43,315 nt of DNA from Pirellulales bacterium (GCA_022844585.1 JALHLM010000002.1:1-43315); one strand, 5' to 3'; positions 8,301-16,764 are shown, counted from the stretch's first letter. The notes: generated by a model from the letters alone, not told the origin. Program-made: numbers and translations.

Positions 8301-8625
8301 TGATAGCCAGCGCATGGCGATTGGTGAAATCGCCTTCGCGCTTGATCCACAACACGGCTTCCTTCGCGTGTCCGTGGACGCCCCCTTGCTTGACGTCGAC
8401 GCCGCCGGTCAACCACCAGACTTCATAGGCGCCTTGTTGCCAGCGAAATCCGTTCGGCGCGGCGAAGTACACGGAATCCCAAGGTTGCGAGCGAGGAAGT
8501 TCAATTTCCGTGCCCATCGCGACCGATACGTAGAGCGCGCAGAACAATGCGAGCACTGCGCGCGCAGCCCAAGCGGCGCGGCGCGAAAACGCGCCACCGG
8601 CGAGTAACAACGATCTCACCAGCAC
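5395..8625 (-). CDS. lptD: LptD/OstA-like outer-membrane LPS-assembly protein
   Basis: The protein has 1076 residues, longer than E. coli LptD (about 780). Residues 1-39 form a signal peptide. An OstA/LptA-like beta-jellyroll region follows, with repeated phrases such as LELYLEGNIVFKQGDRTVYADRMYFDVRNN (given here only as a landmark near residues 325-355), and then a large C-terminal region rich in beta-barrel strands ending GLYGLE. The phrase VLYLRDVPVLYWPKIATDLE corresponds to the LptD motif for the start of the barrel. In other bacteria LptD inserts LPS into the outer leaflet. No lptE or lptA is adjacent. It has its own promoter and appears monocistronic. Confidence 0.78.
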   Translation of the reverse strand: MLVRSLLLAGGAFSRRAAWAARAVLALFCALYVSVAMGTEIELPRSQPWDSVYFAAPNGFRWQQGAYEVWWLTGGVDVKQGGVHGHAKEAVLWIKREGDFTNRHALAITYLEGNVDFTYQNGGQPARVTDQSWLGEFSSTALMHVETPNIGGEPREKPAIFARGMARREPRLLAANGAKQEGWTASGAPQASEAPAIAPPNVIQRTEFVVGETPQAVTVQQLGLPSPGTGIPAGMRRVRVYPRNTAAPQAQFVTNPEGTETVGIITGGINFIIDGVVATGAVDIYTDNLVVWTQGIKESSLAGGEEAIQPETAPLELYLEGNIVFKQGDRTVYADRMYFDVRNNVGVVLNAEMLTPSVSPTEAAQFAGVETQGLQFNGILRLKADVLQQLGANRFHATNAWLSGSRMGRPAYRLQGSSVYFQDVETPVVNPITGQQEINPQTQEPLYVHERLATSHHNVLYLRDVPVLYWPKIATDLEKPTYYINSLQFKTDRIFGNQVLSEFDVYQILGIENPPPGTKWNVSADWLSERGFGHGTEFRYEGPRLLGYGGPHFGYFDYWGIDDHDTDNLGSDRPAITTGKDYRYRLLGHHRQMLPWDLQFSGELGWISDRNFLEEYYENEWDELKDETTGFELKKLWVNQSFNLTASTRINDFFTETEQLPRGDHFLLGQPLLGNLLTWHAHTQASLSKFRVTNTPEDPVDRAKFGFLPWEQTADGGTSAGGEKIVTRQEIDLPLQAGGFKFVPYALGELGHWGEDVDLEDTQRAYGQLGVRASIPFWTVDPTVESGLLNLHGMSHKVVFDGEFAYSDTNRDLDDLPLYEQLDDNSIEHFRRRFAFNTFGGPAPVPARFEERFYAVRTGLGSWVTSPSTETVDDLMAVRFGVKQRWQTKRGLPTNRRIIDWIVLDTNATWFPKNDKDNFGEPIGLVDYNFRWHVGDRFTLLSDGIFDFFLDGQQIATIGGFLNRPPKGGLYVGFHSLEGPINSQVVMASYSYRMSPKWVSAISTAVDVGGNGSIGQNVQLTRVGESFLLSLGLNVDHNRDNVGASFMVEPRFLPGGSTLGRAGGASVPLAGLYGLE

Positions 8626-8734
8626 ATGCGCAGGCAGTTGGGCATCCTTGCCGAGTAGCAGTCGATAAGCAGACCAGCAGCGCCAACGCGCTGGCTCTTG
8701 CCTGCCTACCCTCTTCCTGGAAATTTGGCGGCGG

Positions 8735-8764
8735 ATTATAGGAGCGTGCCGCGCGGGGGGTCAA
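8735..8764 (-). promoter_or_regulatory. Sigma70-type promoter for the lptD-like gene
   Basis: Read on the minus strand: -35 TTGACC (8759-8764), an 18-nt spacer and a perfect -10 TATAAT (8735-8740). The gene start is about 110 nt downstream, leaving a long 5' leader. Confidence 0.6.
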
Positions 8765-8791
8765 GGCGGCTTCCGGAACGGAAACGTGCGC

Positions 8792-10165
8792 CTAAGTCGT
8801 TGTTTCTTGGGGGCTTGCGACGCCCCTCCAGCGACCGGACAGCCATTGCGCTCCCACGGCGGCAGTCAGGCAGATGACCGGCGTGATCGGCGCCCGCATC
8901 CGCATGTCGGTCCAATAAACCGTGTGGACGGCCATGAAAGTGACCGTAAGCAACGACCCAAACAGCCACGGCGTTTGCCAAAGCCGCCGAGACCGCCCGA
9001 GTTGCCAGAGGCCGATCAAGGCGAAAGCAAAGAATGCGAAGTACCACACGCCGATCGCATAGCGCAACTCCGGCTTGTCCGCCGGCTCGATGGGCACGAG
9101 TCCCCAGAAGCGACGCAGTCGGTGGAGGCAGGCGCGGAGAAAGCCACCGGGATCGTTGGCGATGGTATCGAGCGCCGCATCGTACAAAGCGTCATCGGCG
9201 GCGACTTCCGGATGCGGCGTGACGCCGGGCGGAGCGATCCACACACTGAGTCCATAAGGAAACTGGTTGCGCACGACGCCCGATCGCCGCCAGACCGCAT
9301 CGACCTCTGGCTGCAGGAATCGGGCGTTGTACTCCGGCCAATCAGCAGCTTTCCGTAACTCACCGCGCAGGGAAGCGTAGTACAACCAGTTGTTGCCTAG
9401 GTACAGCGTGTAACCGCCATGAGTCGTGCCGAGGATGGGCTGGCCGAGCACGCGGTAGTTCCGAACCGCCCAGACGCTGAGCACAGATACCAGCATCACG
9501 CCGCAACAGGATGTAACGAGCAAGCGGCGGCGAATCATTGGCGCCGCGACATTCACTTGCCGCAAAGCCAGCAACGCCAACGTCGACACCGCCGCAAATG
9601 GCAGAAACGTCGGACGGCACAAGCAACAGAGCGCGAGGACAAATCCGCACCATAGTCCGCGCGGCACGCTCGGCTGCTGCCAGGCGCCGGCCAGGGCGTC
9701 AAGCGCCGCGACGGCCAGCAGCGTCGCGAGCGTTTCCGTCATGATCAGGGCGGATTGATTCAATAAGATCGGGTCGACCGCCACGAGCGCGCCGGCCAAG
9801 AGCGACCAGTTCCCCAACCGCAGCTTGACGCCGAGCCGCGCCGTTTCCCAAACCGCTAATACGCCGAAGATGAGGTGCCAGCGGATCGCCAACAGCGGGC
9901 GCACTTCGTCGTAGGCCCCGGTCGCCACCAGCACCAGCGGATAGAGCGGCGGTCGATAAGCAACATACCCGTCGGCAACGTACTCGCCGTGCATCGCGAC
10001 GTTGCGAGCCCACTGCCGATACGCATCCGGATCGGCGGCCAGACGATCCTGCCAAGCCAGCAGCACGCCGCCGCGCACGAATGCGGCGAACAGCAACAGC
10101 GCGATCAAAGCCCGCCAGGAATAGGTGGGAGCCCCTTCTCGATCGCCCGCGGCGCTATTCAACAT
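8792..10165 (-). CDS. GT39/ArnT-type polytopic glycosyltransferase
   Basis: The protein has 457 residues with about ten hydrophobic segments. It shows the GT-C hallmark of an acidic motif in the first extracytoplasmic loop (LAADPDAYRQWA, Asp45/Asp47) followed by YRPPLYPLVL, as in PMT/ArnT-like enzymes that use polyprenyl-phosphate sugars. The charged soluble part near residues 255-345 is the periplasmic region. It likely transfers a sugar to lipid A, protein or another envelope acceptor; the acceptor cannot be read from sequence. It lies upstream of and in the same direction as the LptD-like gene, about 165 bp away, which is consistent with an envelope role. The start MLNSAAGDREG is the first ATG of the frame. 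Confidence 0.75.
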   Translation of the reverse strand: MLNSAAGDREGAPTYSWRALIALLLFAAFVRGGVLLAWQDRLAADPDAYRQWARNVAMHGEYVADGYVAYRPPLYPLVLVATGAYDEVRPLLAIRWHLIFGVLAVWETARLGVKLRLGNWSLLAGALVAVDPILLNQSALIMTETLATLLAVAALDALAGAWQQPSVPRGLWCGFVLALCCLCRPTFLPFAAVSTLALLALRQVNVAAPMIRRRLLVTSCCGVMLVSVLSVWAVRNYRVLGQPILGTTHGGYTLYLGNNWLYYASLRGELRKAADWPEYNARFLQPEVDAVWRRSGVVRNQFPYGLSVWIAPPGVTPHPEVAADDALYDAALDTIANDPGGFLRACLHRLRRFWGLVPIEPADKPELRYAIGVWYFAFFAFALIGLWQLGRSRRLWQTPWLFGSLLTVTFMAVHTVYWTDMRMRAPITPVICLTAAVGAQWLSGRWRGVASPQETTT

Positions 10166-10338
10166 GCCGGCAATTCTATGTTCGGCGCGAGGGTGAGCAT
10201 ACCTTCGAGACCGTAGAAAAAAGCGACCTAACGCATTTCAGGGCCATGGCGGCTCCGCTCGTCGGTCGATTGGTTCGTAGGGGAACCTTATACTTGGTAT
10301 GCTTTAGCAAGCAGCAGGAATTTGGTGGAGTACAGGCC

Positions 10339-10479
10339 ATGAAGTCAAAACCCGAAGTAATCCGACTCAATCGCGTCGAATCGATCGCTTTCGTCACGGC
10401 ATTGTTGAAACCAGCGCCGCCTAACGCGGCACTGAGGAAGGCATACCGAAAGTATCTTAAGACAGTTCAATCGCGATGA
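10339..10479 (+). CDS. Mini DUF1778 (TacA-like) antitoxin C-terminal fragment
   Basis: The protein has 46 residues. A good ribosome-binding site (GGAG at 10327-10330) lies 8 nt before the ATG. The sequence VIRLNRVESIAFVTALLKP followed by APPNAALRKAYRKYL matches, from memory, the C-terminal half of DUF1778 antitoxins, where the segment wraps the GNAT toxin (pattern ...FxxALLNPPxPNxxLxxAxxRY). The N-terminal ribbon-helix-helix DNA-binding half is absent and no GNAT acetyltransferase follows; the next gene is on the other strand. It is either a decayed remnant or a stand-alone neutralising peptide acting in trans. Confidence 0.5.
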   Translation: MKSKPEVIRLNRVESIAFVTALLKPAPPNAALRKAYRKYLKTVQSR

Positions 10480-10551
10480 ACGGTACGTGCGCGCCGCACA
10501 TGGGCGACCGCTCGGTCCTCTACAACTAGCCGTGTCCTGACAAGCTATCTC

Positions 10552-11142
10552 TTACTTGACGTCCACGAACAGGATATCGTCAGATCCGTGCATCGTCGCA
10601 AAGAACGGCATCTTTCTTGATACAGGATTTCGCTTGCGAAGTGTTGTGACTGCCGACTCAATCAATTCTATAAAACGCGCTGCAACAAGATACTCCGCTA
10701 ACTCGGAGGCAATCTGCAGCGCGAGCGGTTGATCGGGACCGTAGTTCTTGCGGAACGCTGCTTGCACCGTCTCCATGCCCGTCAATACGAAAGGCTTTTC
10801 CGTTTCGCTGTCCCAGGACGCTAGCCAATCCCAGTCGAGCCCGTTCGCCTCACCTGCGCGCTTGTAGCCGAATGCGTCAAAGTGCCAGCGATCCGTGTTG
10901 ATCGTGAATCCATTCATCTCGCAATAAACGGCGCCCTTGACCTTTTTCTTAATGTTGATCGCCAGAAACGCATCGAGGTAGTCCACAACCTCCTTTCGTT
11001 GATGGAGAAACGTGCGTCCCACAACAGCGTGAAACGGCGTTTTTCGAAATGCGCGCAGCGATCCTTCCGCCGAGGCTATGAAATCCGCGACGCGATTGCC
11101 TGACATGCACATGCCGAATTCGGAACTTATTGCTCCCATCAT
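10552..11142 (-). CDS. Hypothetical protein, unknown family
   Basis: The protein has 196 residues and no signal peptide or membrane helix. I do not recognise it. Notable segments are KGAVYCEMNGFTINTDRWHFD, WDWLASWDSE (tryptophan/aspartate-rich) and the helical C-terminus VAARFIELIESAVTTLRK. The region is visibly less GC-rich than its neighbours and has isolated transcription, with convergent or opposite genes around it; together these fit an acquired accessory gene. The start could also be the ATG at codon 11 or 13 (MCMSGNRV). Its mixed alpha/beta look resembles SUKH- or immunity-type small proteins, but I cannot support that further. Confidence 0.5.
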   Translation of the reverse strand: MMGAISSEFGMCMSGNRVADFIASAEGSLRAFRKTPFHAVVGRTFLHQRKEVVDYLDAFLAINIKKKVKGAVYCEMNGFTINTDRWHFDAFGYKRAGEANGLDWDWLASWDSETEKPFVLTGMETVQAAFRKNYGPDQPLALQIASELAEYLVAARFIELIESAVTTLRKRNPVSRKMPFFATMHGSDDILFVDVK

Positions 11143-11178
11143 TCCAATCCATAAGTCAGGGTTTTGAGTTGATATTCG

Positions 11179-12579
11179 TTACCCCAGCAATTCCCCCAGC
11201 ACCCTTCCCCGGCTGATCGGCAGCGGCCGATTCAGACGATCATAGATCAGCGTCTCCGGGCCGTGGCCCATGAGGTGATGGATCGTCGCCGTCAGGTCTT
11301 CCGGCGTCACCAATCCGTCGCGGACTTCACCGCCGATCGCGTCTGAGGCGCCGTGGACGTAGCCTTGCTTCACGCCGCCGCCGGCTAGGGCCATCGAAAA
11401 ACACATTCCCCAGTGATCGCGGCCGCCTTGGGCGTTGTGACGCGGGGTGCGGCCGAACTCGCCGGTCCAGACGATGAGCGTGTCTTCGAACATGCCGCGA
11501 TCGAGCAAGTCGGTCACGAGCGCCGAGTACGCCAGATCCATCGGCGGCATCAACGCGTCTTTCAGTCGCGCCGCGTTGTTGGCGTGTGTATCCCAAAGCG
11601 GGTTCGGGCCCATCTCCTCAGGCGTGCGGGTCCAATTCACCTGCACCAGCGGCACGCCGGCTTCCAGCAAACGACGCCCAAGCAACACGCTCTGTCCGAA
11701 CCGCGTGCGGCCGTAGCGCTCGCGGGTGTCGGACGATTCTTGTTCCAGGTCGAAGGCGTTCCGCGCGGTACGCGCGCGAATCAAGCTGAACGCCTGGCGC
11801 GAGCGATTGTCCCACCGCAACAAATTCGGCCGCGCGTCGTTTTCATCGAGGCCGCGATTTACCGCGTTCAGCAGCGTGCGGCGCGAATCGAAACGGTCGA
11901 CCGACAATTCCTGCGGCAGCCCCACGCCCGGCACTTGGAAATCGGCCTGGTTCGGATCGCAGACGAGTTGCCAGGGATCGGCGACGCGCCCCAGGAAGCC
12001 GCCGTCTTGGCCCGGCCACACGATACGGCCGCAGTTCCAGATTTCATCCGGCAGCGTGACCGCGCCGGGGAAGACCTCGCCATCGCCGCGGAGTTGCTTC
12101 ACCACTGCGGCGAGGCTCGGAAAATCATTCGGCGCGCCGGGCTTGGCGTTCTCATTGTTCATCGGCGAGTGCGGCTGCCCGGTGAGCATGTAGTAGCCGC
12201 TGGAGGAGTGAGCGTTGTCGCGCGTCGACACGCCCCGCAACACGCAGAGGTGATGCGCCAACTTCGCGGTGCGCGGCATCAACTCGCCGACCTGCAGACC
12301 CGGCAGCGAGGAGGCGATCGGCTGATATGCGCCGCGGATTTCCTCAGGAGCCGCCGGCTTGGGATCCCAGGTTTCGTGCTGGGGCGGGCCGCCGGCCATG
12401 AACAACACGATGCACCGCTTGGCGCGGCCGAACGTCGACGCGTGCTGTGAGGCGCTCGAAGTCTGGGGCCATAGGCCCGACATCGCCAGGCCCGCCGCCC
12501 CGGCGCTGGTCAGCTTGAGGGCGTCGCGTCGGGTGAATTCGTCGCCAGATGCTTGCTCAATGTTGCGTGCCGAGGGCAT
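11179..12579 (-). CDS. DUF1501 Tat-exported protein (sulfatase/phosphatase-like fold)
   Basis: The protein has 466 residues from the ATG at 12577-12579. The start was chosen because it opens a twin-arginine signal (EFTRRDALKLTSAGAAGLAM). DUF1501 proteins are abundant in Planctomycetes and have an alkaline-phosphatase-like fold of unknown substrate. Typical phrases are CIVLFMAGGPPQHETWDPKP, LVQVNWTRTPE, WDTHANNAARLKDALMPP and TLIVWTGEFGRTP. It is divergent from the PVC-type dehydrogenase, 200 bp apart. The usual planctomycete partner of DUF1501 is a DUF1553/1549 cytochrome protein; here a CxxCH dehydrogenase takes that place. Confidence 0.88.
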   Translation of the reverse strand: MPSARNIEQASGDEFTRRDALKLTSAGAAGLAMSGLWPQTSSASQHASTFGRAKRCIVLFMAGGPPQHETWDPKPAAPEEIRGAYQPIASSLPGLQVGELMPRTAKLAHHLCVLRGVSTRDNAHSSSGYYMLTGQPHSPMNNENAKPGAPNDFPSLAAVVKQLRGDGEVFPGAVTLPDEIWNCGRIVWPGQDGGFLGRVADPWQLVCDPNQADFQVPGVGLPQELSVDRFDSRRTLLNAVNRGLDENDARPNLLRWDNRSRQAFSLIRARTARNAFDLEQESSDTRERYGRTRFGQSVLLGRRLLEAGVPLVQVNWTRTPEEMGPNPLWDTHANNAARLKDALMPPMDLAYSALVTDLLDRGMFEDTLIVWTGEFGRTPRHNAQGGRDHWGMCFSMALAGGGVKQGYVHGASDAIGGEVRDGLVTPEDLTATIHHLMGHGPETLIYDRLNRPLPISRGRVLGELLG

Positions 12580-12708
12580 GATAGGGGCTCCCGTCGTCGT
12601 GCTGGGGCGTCGAAGATTTTGGTGGGCGGAGTGGTCGCCACGCCGCCCCCTGATCGTACCCCACGAAACAGCACGCGGCAATGCAAGCCCAGTCCAGCAA
12701 GAGCCCTG

Positions 12709-12735
12709 TAGAGCCGGAAGCGTCAGCGCCCGGAG
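12709..12735. repeat. Single copy of a 27-bp dispersed repeat arm
   Basis: This 27-nt stretch (starting TAGAGCCGGAAGCGTC) is the exact reverse complement of 38278-38304, 25 kb away, and differs by one base from 38216-38242. Here it has no inverted partner. It lies 45 nt upstream of the dehydrogenase start, in the divergent promoter region. Confidence 0.85.
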
Positions 12736-12779
12736 CGCGCGAAGCAAAACTACTTTTCCCGATTGGCCAAACATCCAAG

Positions 12780-15434
12780 ATGCGATTCACTCTCGCCGTC
12801 TGCATCGTTTTCGTCGCGCTTTGTCGAATCCACGCCGCGCCGCCGCGCTCGCTCGATGATCGCCTGGTGATCGAGTTGGTCGCCACGGAGCCGGAGATCG
12901 TCACGCCGACTGGCATCACCGTCGATCCACAAGGACGCATCTATTGCATCGAGAGCCACACCCATTTTCGACCGGAAGGGTACACAGGCCCGTCGGCCGA
13001 TCGCATTCAAGTCTTCGACGATTTTGACGAAACCGGTCACGCCCGGCGGATCACTACGTTCTTCGAAGGCACCAAGGCCACGATGGGCCTGGCGTTCGAC
13101 GCCAAGTTTGAATGGCTGTACGTGGTCGCGCGCAGCGAGATGTTTCGCATTCGAGACACCAATCTCGACGGCGTGAGCGACGAACGCCAATCATTGATGC
13201 GACTGGAAACGACCGGCGAATATCCGCACAACGGCTTGAACGGCTGCGCGTTCGACGCCCAAGGCCGCGTGTACTTTGGTCAAGGCGAAAACCTCGGCGT
13301 CGAATGGAAGGTCGTTGGCACCGATGGCAAATCGATCAGCGGCGGCGACGGCGGACGCGTCTATCGCTGCAACGCTGATGGTACAGGCTTGGAACAAATC
13401 GCCGAAGGCTGTTGGAACCCGTTCGGTCAATGCTTCGACAATTACGGGCAGCTCTTCGTCGTCGATAACGATCCCGACAGCCGTCCGCCGTGTCGGTTGT
13501 TGCATGTCGTGCCCGGCGCGGATTTTGGCTATCGCTTCTCGAACGGTCGCAAGGGATTGCATCCGTTCAGCGCGTGGAACGGCGATTTGCCTGGCTCGCT
13601 GCCCATGGTGGCCGGCACCGGCGAGGCGCCGAGTAACGTGCTATCGTACGAAGCGCACAATTTGCCCGGCGACTACGTCGGCAAGCTGATTGTTCCATCG
13701 TGGGGCGATCATCGCATCGACAGTTTCGGGCTCGAGTCCGTCGGCGCGAGTTATCGCAGCGCGTTCAAACCGTTCGTCATCGGCGACGAAGATTTCCGGC
13801 CCGTCGGCATTGCCGCCGCGCCGGACGGTTCGCTGGTCGTGAGCGATTGGGTCGATAAGTCGTACGAACTGCACGGCAAAGGACGCATCTGGCGCATTCG
13901 CGCGAAGCAGCCCAATGCTTCAGGTGAATCGTCAACGATTGGGAATGGCACGCCGACGGATGATTCGAAAGCGTTGGCCCGAACTGTGCGCGAATCTTCG
14001 CTCGATCAAGCAAAGCTGCTGGAGTTCGCTGGCGAGGAATTCAGTCCGTTCGTGCGCGCCGAAGCGCTGCGCCGCTTGGAGCTCACCGCCGACAGTGCGC
14101 CGGTCATTCTCGCGGCGTGCAAGTCGACCGATCCGTATTTAGCGCAAGCCGCGCGGCGGCCGTTGATCGCGGCCCGGCGTTACCTGTGGCCGCCGAGTTG
14201 GTTGCCGGAGGATGCGTCGCTGCGTCTGACGTACTTACTGGTGGCGAAGGAATCGCACGCGTCGCCGGACGACGAGTCGTTCCGCGTTTGGCTCAGCGAC
14301 CCGGACGAAGCCATTCGCATGACGGCCGTGCGCTGGGTTGGTGAAGCGCGGATGGAAAGGTTTCGCGCCGCGTTGACGCAGGACCTCGCGCGACCGGGAC
14401 AATCGCCGCGAGCGTTCGCCACAATTCTCGCGGCGCTCGAACGGCTCGACGGCGTGAAGCGTGAAGTCAGCGACGAGGACGCCGGCGCGGTCTACGTGGC
14501 AAAACTGGTCGCCGATCCCAAGCTCGATTTGCAAGTGCTGCAACGCGCCGTAGCGATGTTGCCCGTCGACGATAAGTCGCTCAACGCGGAATTGCTTGGC
14601 CGCTTGTTCGGAAGCGATCAGCCGGGGGCGCGCATGGCGGCCATTCGCATCTGGTGCGACCGCGGCCGGGATGACGACCAGGCGAAGTTAGTCGCAATCG
14701 CGCGCGATGCATCGCGTACCAGCGAGGAACGCGCCGCGGCGTTCGCGGGGATGCGACCGAAACATCCCGCCGATGTCGACTGGTCGGTCGACACCGCACG
14801 GCGCGACGACGCGGTACTCGCCACCGAGGCGTTGCGCTCCTTGCGTGGCGTGCAACTATCCGGTGCACAACAAGCTCGCATTCGTGAACTGTTAGAGCGC
14901 AATGACGCGCGGTCGGACCTGGCGAAACTCGTCCTCGAACCGCCGACTCTCGAAACATCCGCCGCCGATGTAGATGTAGACGCGTGGCAAGCGCGATTGG
15001 TGGGCGACGCCGATCCGGCGGCGGGCGAACGTGTGTTCTTTCACGCGCAAGGCCCAGGTTGCTTCAAGTGCCATCAAGTATCGGGGCGCGGCGCCAACGT
15101 CGGCCCGGACTTAACCGCTGTGGGGAGACAACTCGATCGCCGCCGACTGATCGCCTCGATCGTCACGCCGAGCGCCGAAGTCGCCCCGCAGTTCACGACC
15201 TGGAACATCGCCACGCGCGCCGGCCTGGTTCGCCAGGGCATCCTGGTCGCCGAAGCCGTCGACGGCACGCAGACCTACCTGCAACAAGACGGCGCCAAAT
15301 TCGACGTCACGCAGGCCGAGATCGCCGAACGCAGCGCAGTCCAGCAATCGATCATGCCGGAGCATCTGGTCCGGTTGATGACGGAGCAAGAGTTCCGGGA
15401 TTTGCTGGCGTTTTTGAGCACTACGACAAACTAG
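12780..15434 (+). CDS. PVC-type membrane-bound dehydrogenase with HEAT repeats and c-type cytochrome domain
   Basis: The protein has 884 residues. A signal peptide (MRFTLAVCIVFVALCRIHAA) fixes the start at 12780, although the frame is open further upstream. Residues about 25-375 form a beta-propeller dehydrogenase domain (GLAFDAKFEWLYVV, GGDGGRVYRCNADG, GADFGYRFSNGRKG). A helical HEAT-like region follows (about 400-700). The C-terminal cytochrome c has haem ligands Cys761, Cys764 and His765 (CFKCH) and a likely axial Met in QSIMPEHL. Such proteins are thought to oxidise sugars or alcohols in the periplasm and pass electrons to the haem; the substrate is unknown. It is transcribed divergently from the DUF1501 gene. 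Confidence 0.9.
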   Translation: MRFTLAVCIVFVALCRIHAAPPRSLDDRLVIELVATEPEIVTPTGITVDPQGRIYCIESHTHFRPEGYTGPSADRIQVFDDFDETGHARRITTFFEGTKATMGLAFDAKFEWLYVVARSEMFRIRDTNLDGVSDERQSLMRLETTGEYPHNGLNGCAFDAQGRVYFGQGENLGVEWKVVGTDGKSISGGDGGRVYRCNADGTGLEQIAEGCWNPFGQCFDNYGQLFVVDNDPDSRPPCRLLHVVPGADFGYRFSNGRKGLHPFSAWNGDLPGSLPMVAGTGEAPSNVLSYEAHNLPGDYVGKLIVPSWGDHRIDSFGLESVGASYRSAFKPFVIGDEDFRPVGIAAAPDGSLVVSDWVDKSYELHGKGRIWRIRAKQPNASGESSTIGNGTPTDDSKALARTVRESSLDQAKLLEFAGEEFSPFVRAEALRRLELTADSAPVILAACKSTDPYLAQAARRPLIAARRYLWPPSWLPEDASLRLTYLLVAKESHASPDDESFRVWLSDPDEAIRMTAVRWVGEARMERFRAALTQDLARPGQSPRAFATILAALERLDGVKREVSDEDAGAVYVAKLVADPKLDLQVLQRAVAMLPVDDKSLNAELLGRLFGSDQPGARMAAIRIWCDRGRDDDQAKLVAIARDASRTSEERAAAFAGMRPKHPADVDWSVDTARRDDAVLATEALRSLRGVQLSGAQQARIRELLERNDARSDLAKLVLEPPTLETSAADVDVDAWQARLVGDADPAAGERVFFHAQGPGCFKCHQVSGRGANVGPDLTAVGRQLDRRRLIASIVTPSAEVAPQFTTWNIATRAGLVRQGILVAEAVDGTQTYLQQDGAKFDVTQAEIAERSAVQQSIMPEHLVRLMTEQEFRDLLAFLSTTTN

Positions 15435-15465
15435 CGCGCGAACCTCGTCGTGCGCGTTACGACAA

Positions 15466-16764
15466 CTACCCCGAAAGCTCATTCCCGGTCGCCAGACGCA
15501 GCGCGATCTTGCAAGCCTGGTCGTAGACTTCCAGGTCGAGCCGTTCGCTGGTCGTGTGCGGGTTCATTTGGCCGCAGCCGAGGGTGACCGTCGGGATGCC
15601 GCGGGCGGTGAGCCAGTTGGCGTCGAGGCCGCCGTTGGAGATGGCGCGTTCCGGCGTGAGGCCGATCGCGCGGATCGCCGACTCGGCCGCTTGCACCGAG
15701 GCGTCGTTTTCCGGCAGGACGAACGATTCATAATCGAGCCGGCTGGCGATGCTCACCTTGCCGGTGACGCCGTCGACGTTTCGCACCGATTGCGCGGCGC
15801 GTTCGAAGGCTTGCTCGAATTCTTTGACGAGGCGTTGGCGGAACTTGGCGTCGTGGCTGCGCGTTTCCGCCCGCAGCGTGACGCGCGAAGTGACCACATT
15901 CGTGGCGCTGCCCCCTTCGATAACGCCGACATTGGTCGTGCCGCGGACGCCGTCCTTGATCACTTCGCCAATCCAGCCATGTTGCTGGAGATCGGCGATG
16001 GCCAAGCCGGCGATGGTGATCGCGCTGACACCGCGCTCCGGCGCACCGCCAGCATGGGCGGCCAGGCCGTCGACGACGATATCGAGCCGGTACGCACCGG
16101 TGGCGCCAATCGTCAGTTTCTCCGCGACCCCGCCGTCCCAGTTGAAGGCCAGCCGTGGATTACCCAGTTTACCGATATTCGCGCATCGCGCGCCATGCAG
16201 GCCGATCTCTTCTTGGACCGGCCACAGGAGGGTGAGCGGCGGGTACGGGAGCTTACGCTCGAAGATCTCGATCACGGTGTTGAGCAGCACCGCCACGCCG
16301 GAACGGTCGTCGGCGCCGAGCCCGCTCTGCTTGTTGGCAGAGCCGATCAAATGACCGGCCTGAATCGGGCGCGCGCCAACTGCAAGCGGGACCGTGTCCA
16401 AATGGGCCACCAGCAATCGGCGCGGACCGCGCAAAGTGCCTGGCAGCTTGCAGATAAGGTTGCCGACCTTGCCGTTGATGGGCGTGCGGCGATGCGCCTG
16501 ATCGGTGGAGATCGTGGAGTTTGGGACGCCGACCGCTTTCAGCTTGCCCACGATGTAATCGACGACCGCTTGCTCTTCGCCGCTGGGTCCGGGGATCGAC
16601 ATCAGTTCCAACACGAGCTTGAGGGCCCGTTTGGACGTAAACATCCCCGGAGTGAGGGGTACGGACTCGAAGATGGGGGCAGCGGGCTGCGGCCGCTTTG
16701 GCCGCGATGCAGTCGTGGGGTTCACAGGATCGTTACCTTCTTTCCTCATAAGGGCTTCCGCCAT
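15466..16764 (-). CDS. M20-family zinc metallopeptidase (PepT-like)
   Basis: The protein has 432 residues. It hydrolyses small peptides or related amides in the cytoplasm. Metal-site motifs visible in order are VAHLDTVP (His121, Asp123), GADDRSG (bridging Asp152), QEEIG (general base Glu185 and ligand Glu186), FNWDGG (Asp ligand) and GQMNPHTTSER (His ligand). The dimerisation/lid domain lies between, with AHAGGAPERGVSAI. The N-terminal about 40 residues are low-complexity and Pro-rich; ATG alternatives at codon 6 or codon 41 (MFTSKRALKL) are possible. It is convergent with the cytochrome-dehydrogenase gene, 31 bp away. The specific substrate is not inferable. Confidence 0.85.
   Translation of the reverse strand: MAEALMRKEGNDPVNPTTASRPKRPQPAAPIFESVPLTPGMFTSKRALKLVLELMSIPGPSGEEQAVVDYIVGKLKAVGVPNSTISTDQAHRRTPINGKVGNLICKLPGTLRGPRRLLVAHLDTVPLAVGARPIQAGHLIGSANKQSGLGADDRSGVAVLLNTVIEIFERKLPYPPLTLLWPVQEEIGLHGARCANIGKLGNPRLAFNWDGGVAEKLTIGATGAYRLDIVVDGLAAHAGGAPERGVSAITIAGLAIADLQQHGWIGEVIKDGVRGTTNVGVIEGGSATNVVTSRVTLRAETRSHDAKFRQRLVKEFEQAFERAAQSVRNVDGVTGKVSIASRLDYESFVLPENDASVQAAESAIRAIGLTPERAISNGGLDANWLTARGIPTVTLGCGQMNPHTTSERLDLEVYDQACKIALRLATGNELSG

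Noticed and set aside
11413..12450. 345-codon plus-strand frame opposite the DUF1501 gene
   Set aside because: Antisense shadow of a well-supported Tat protein.
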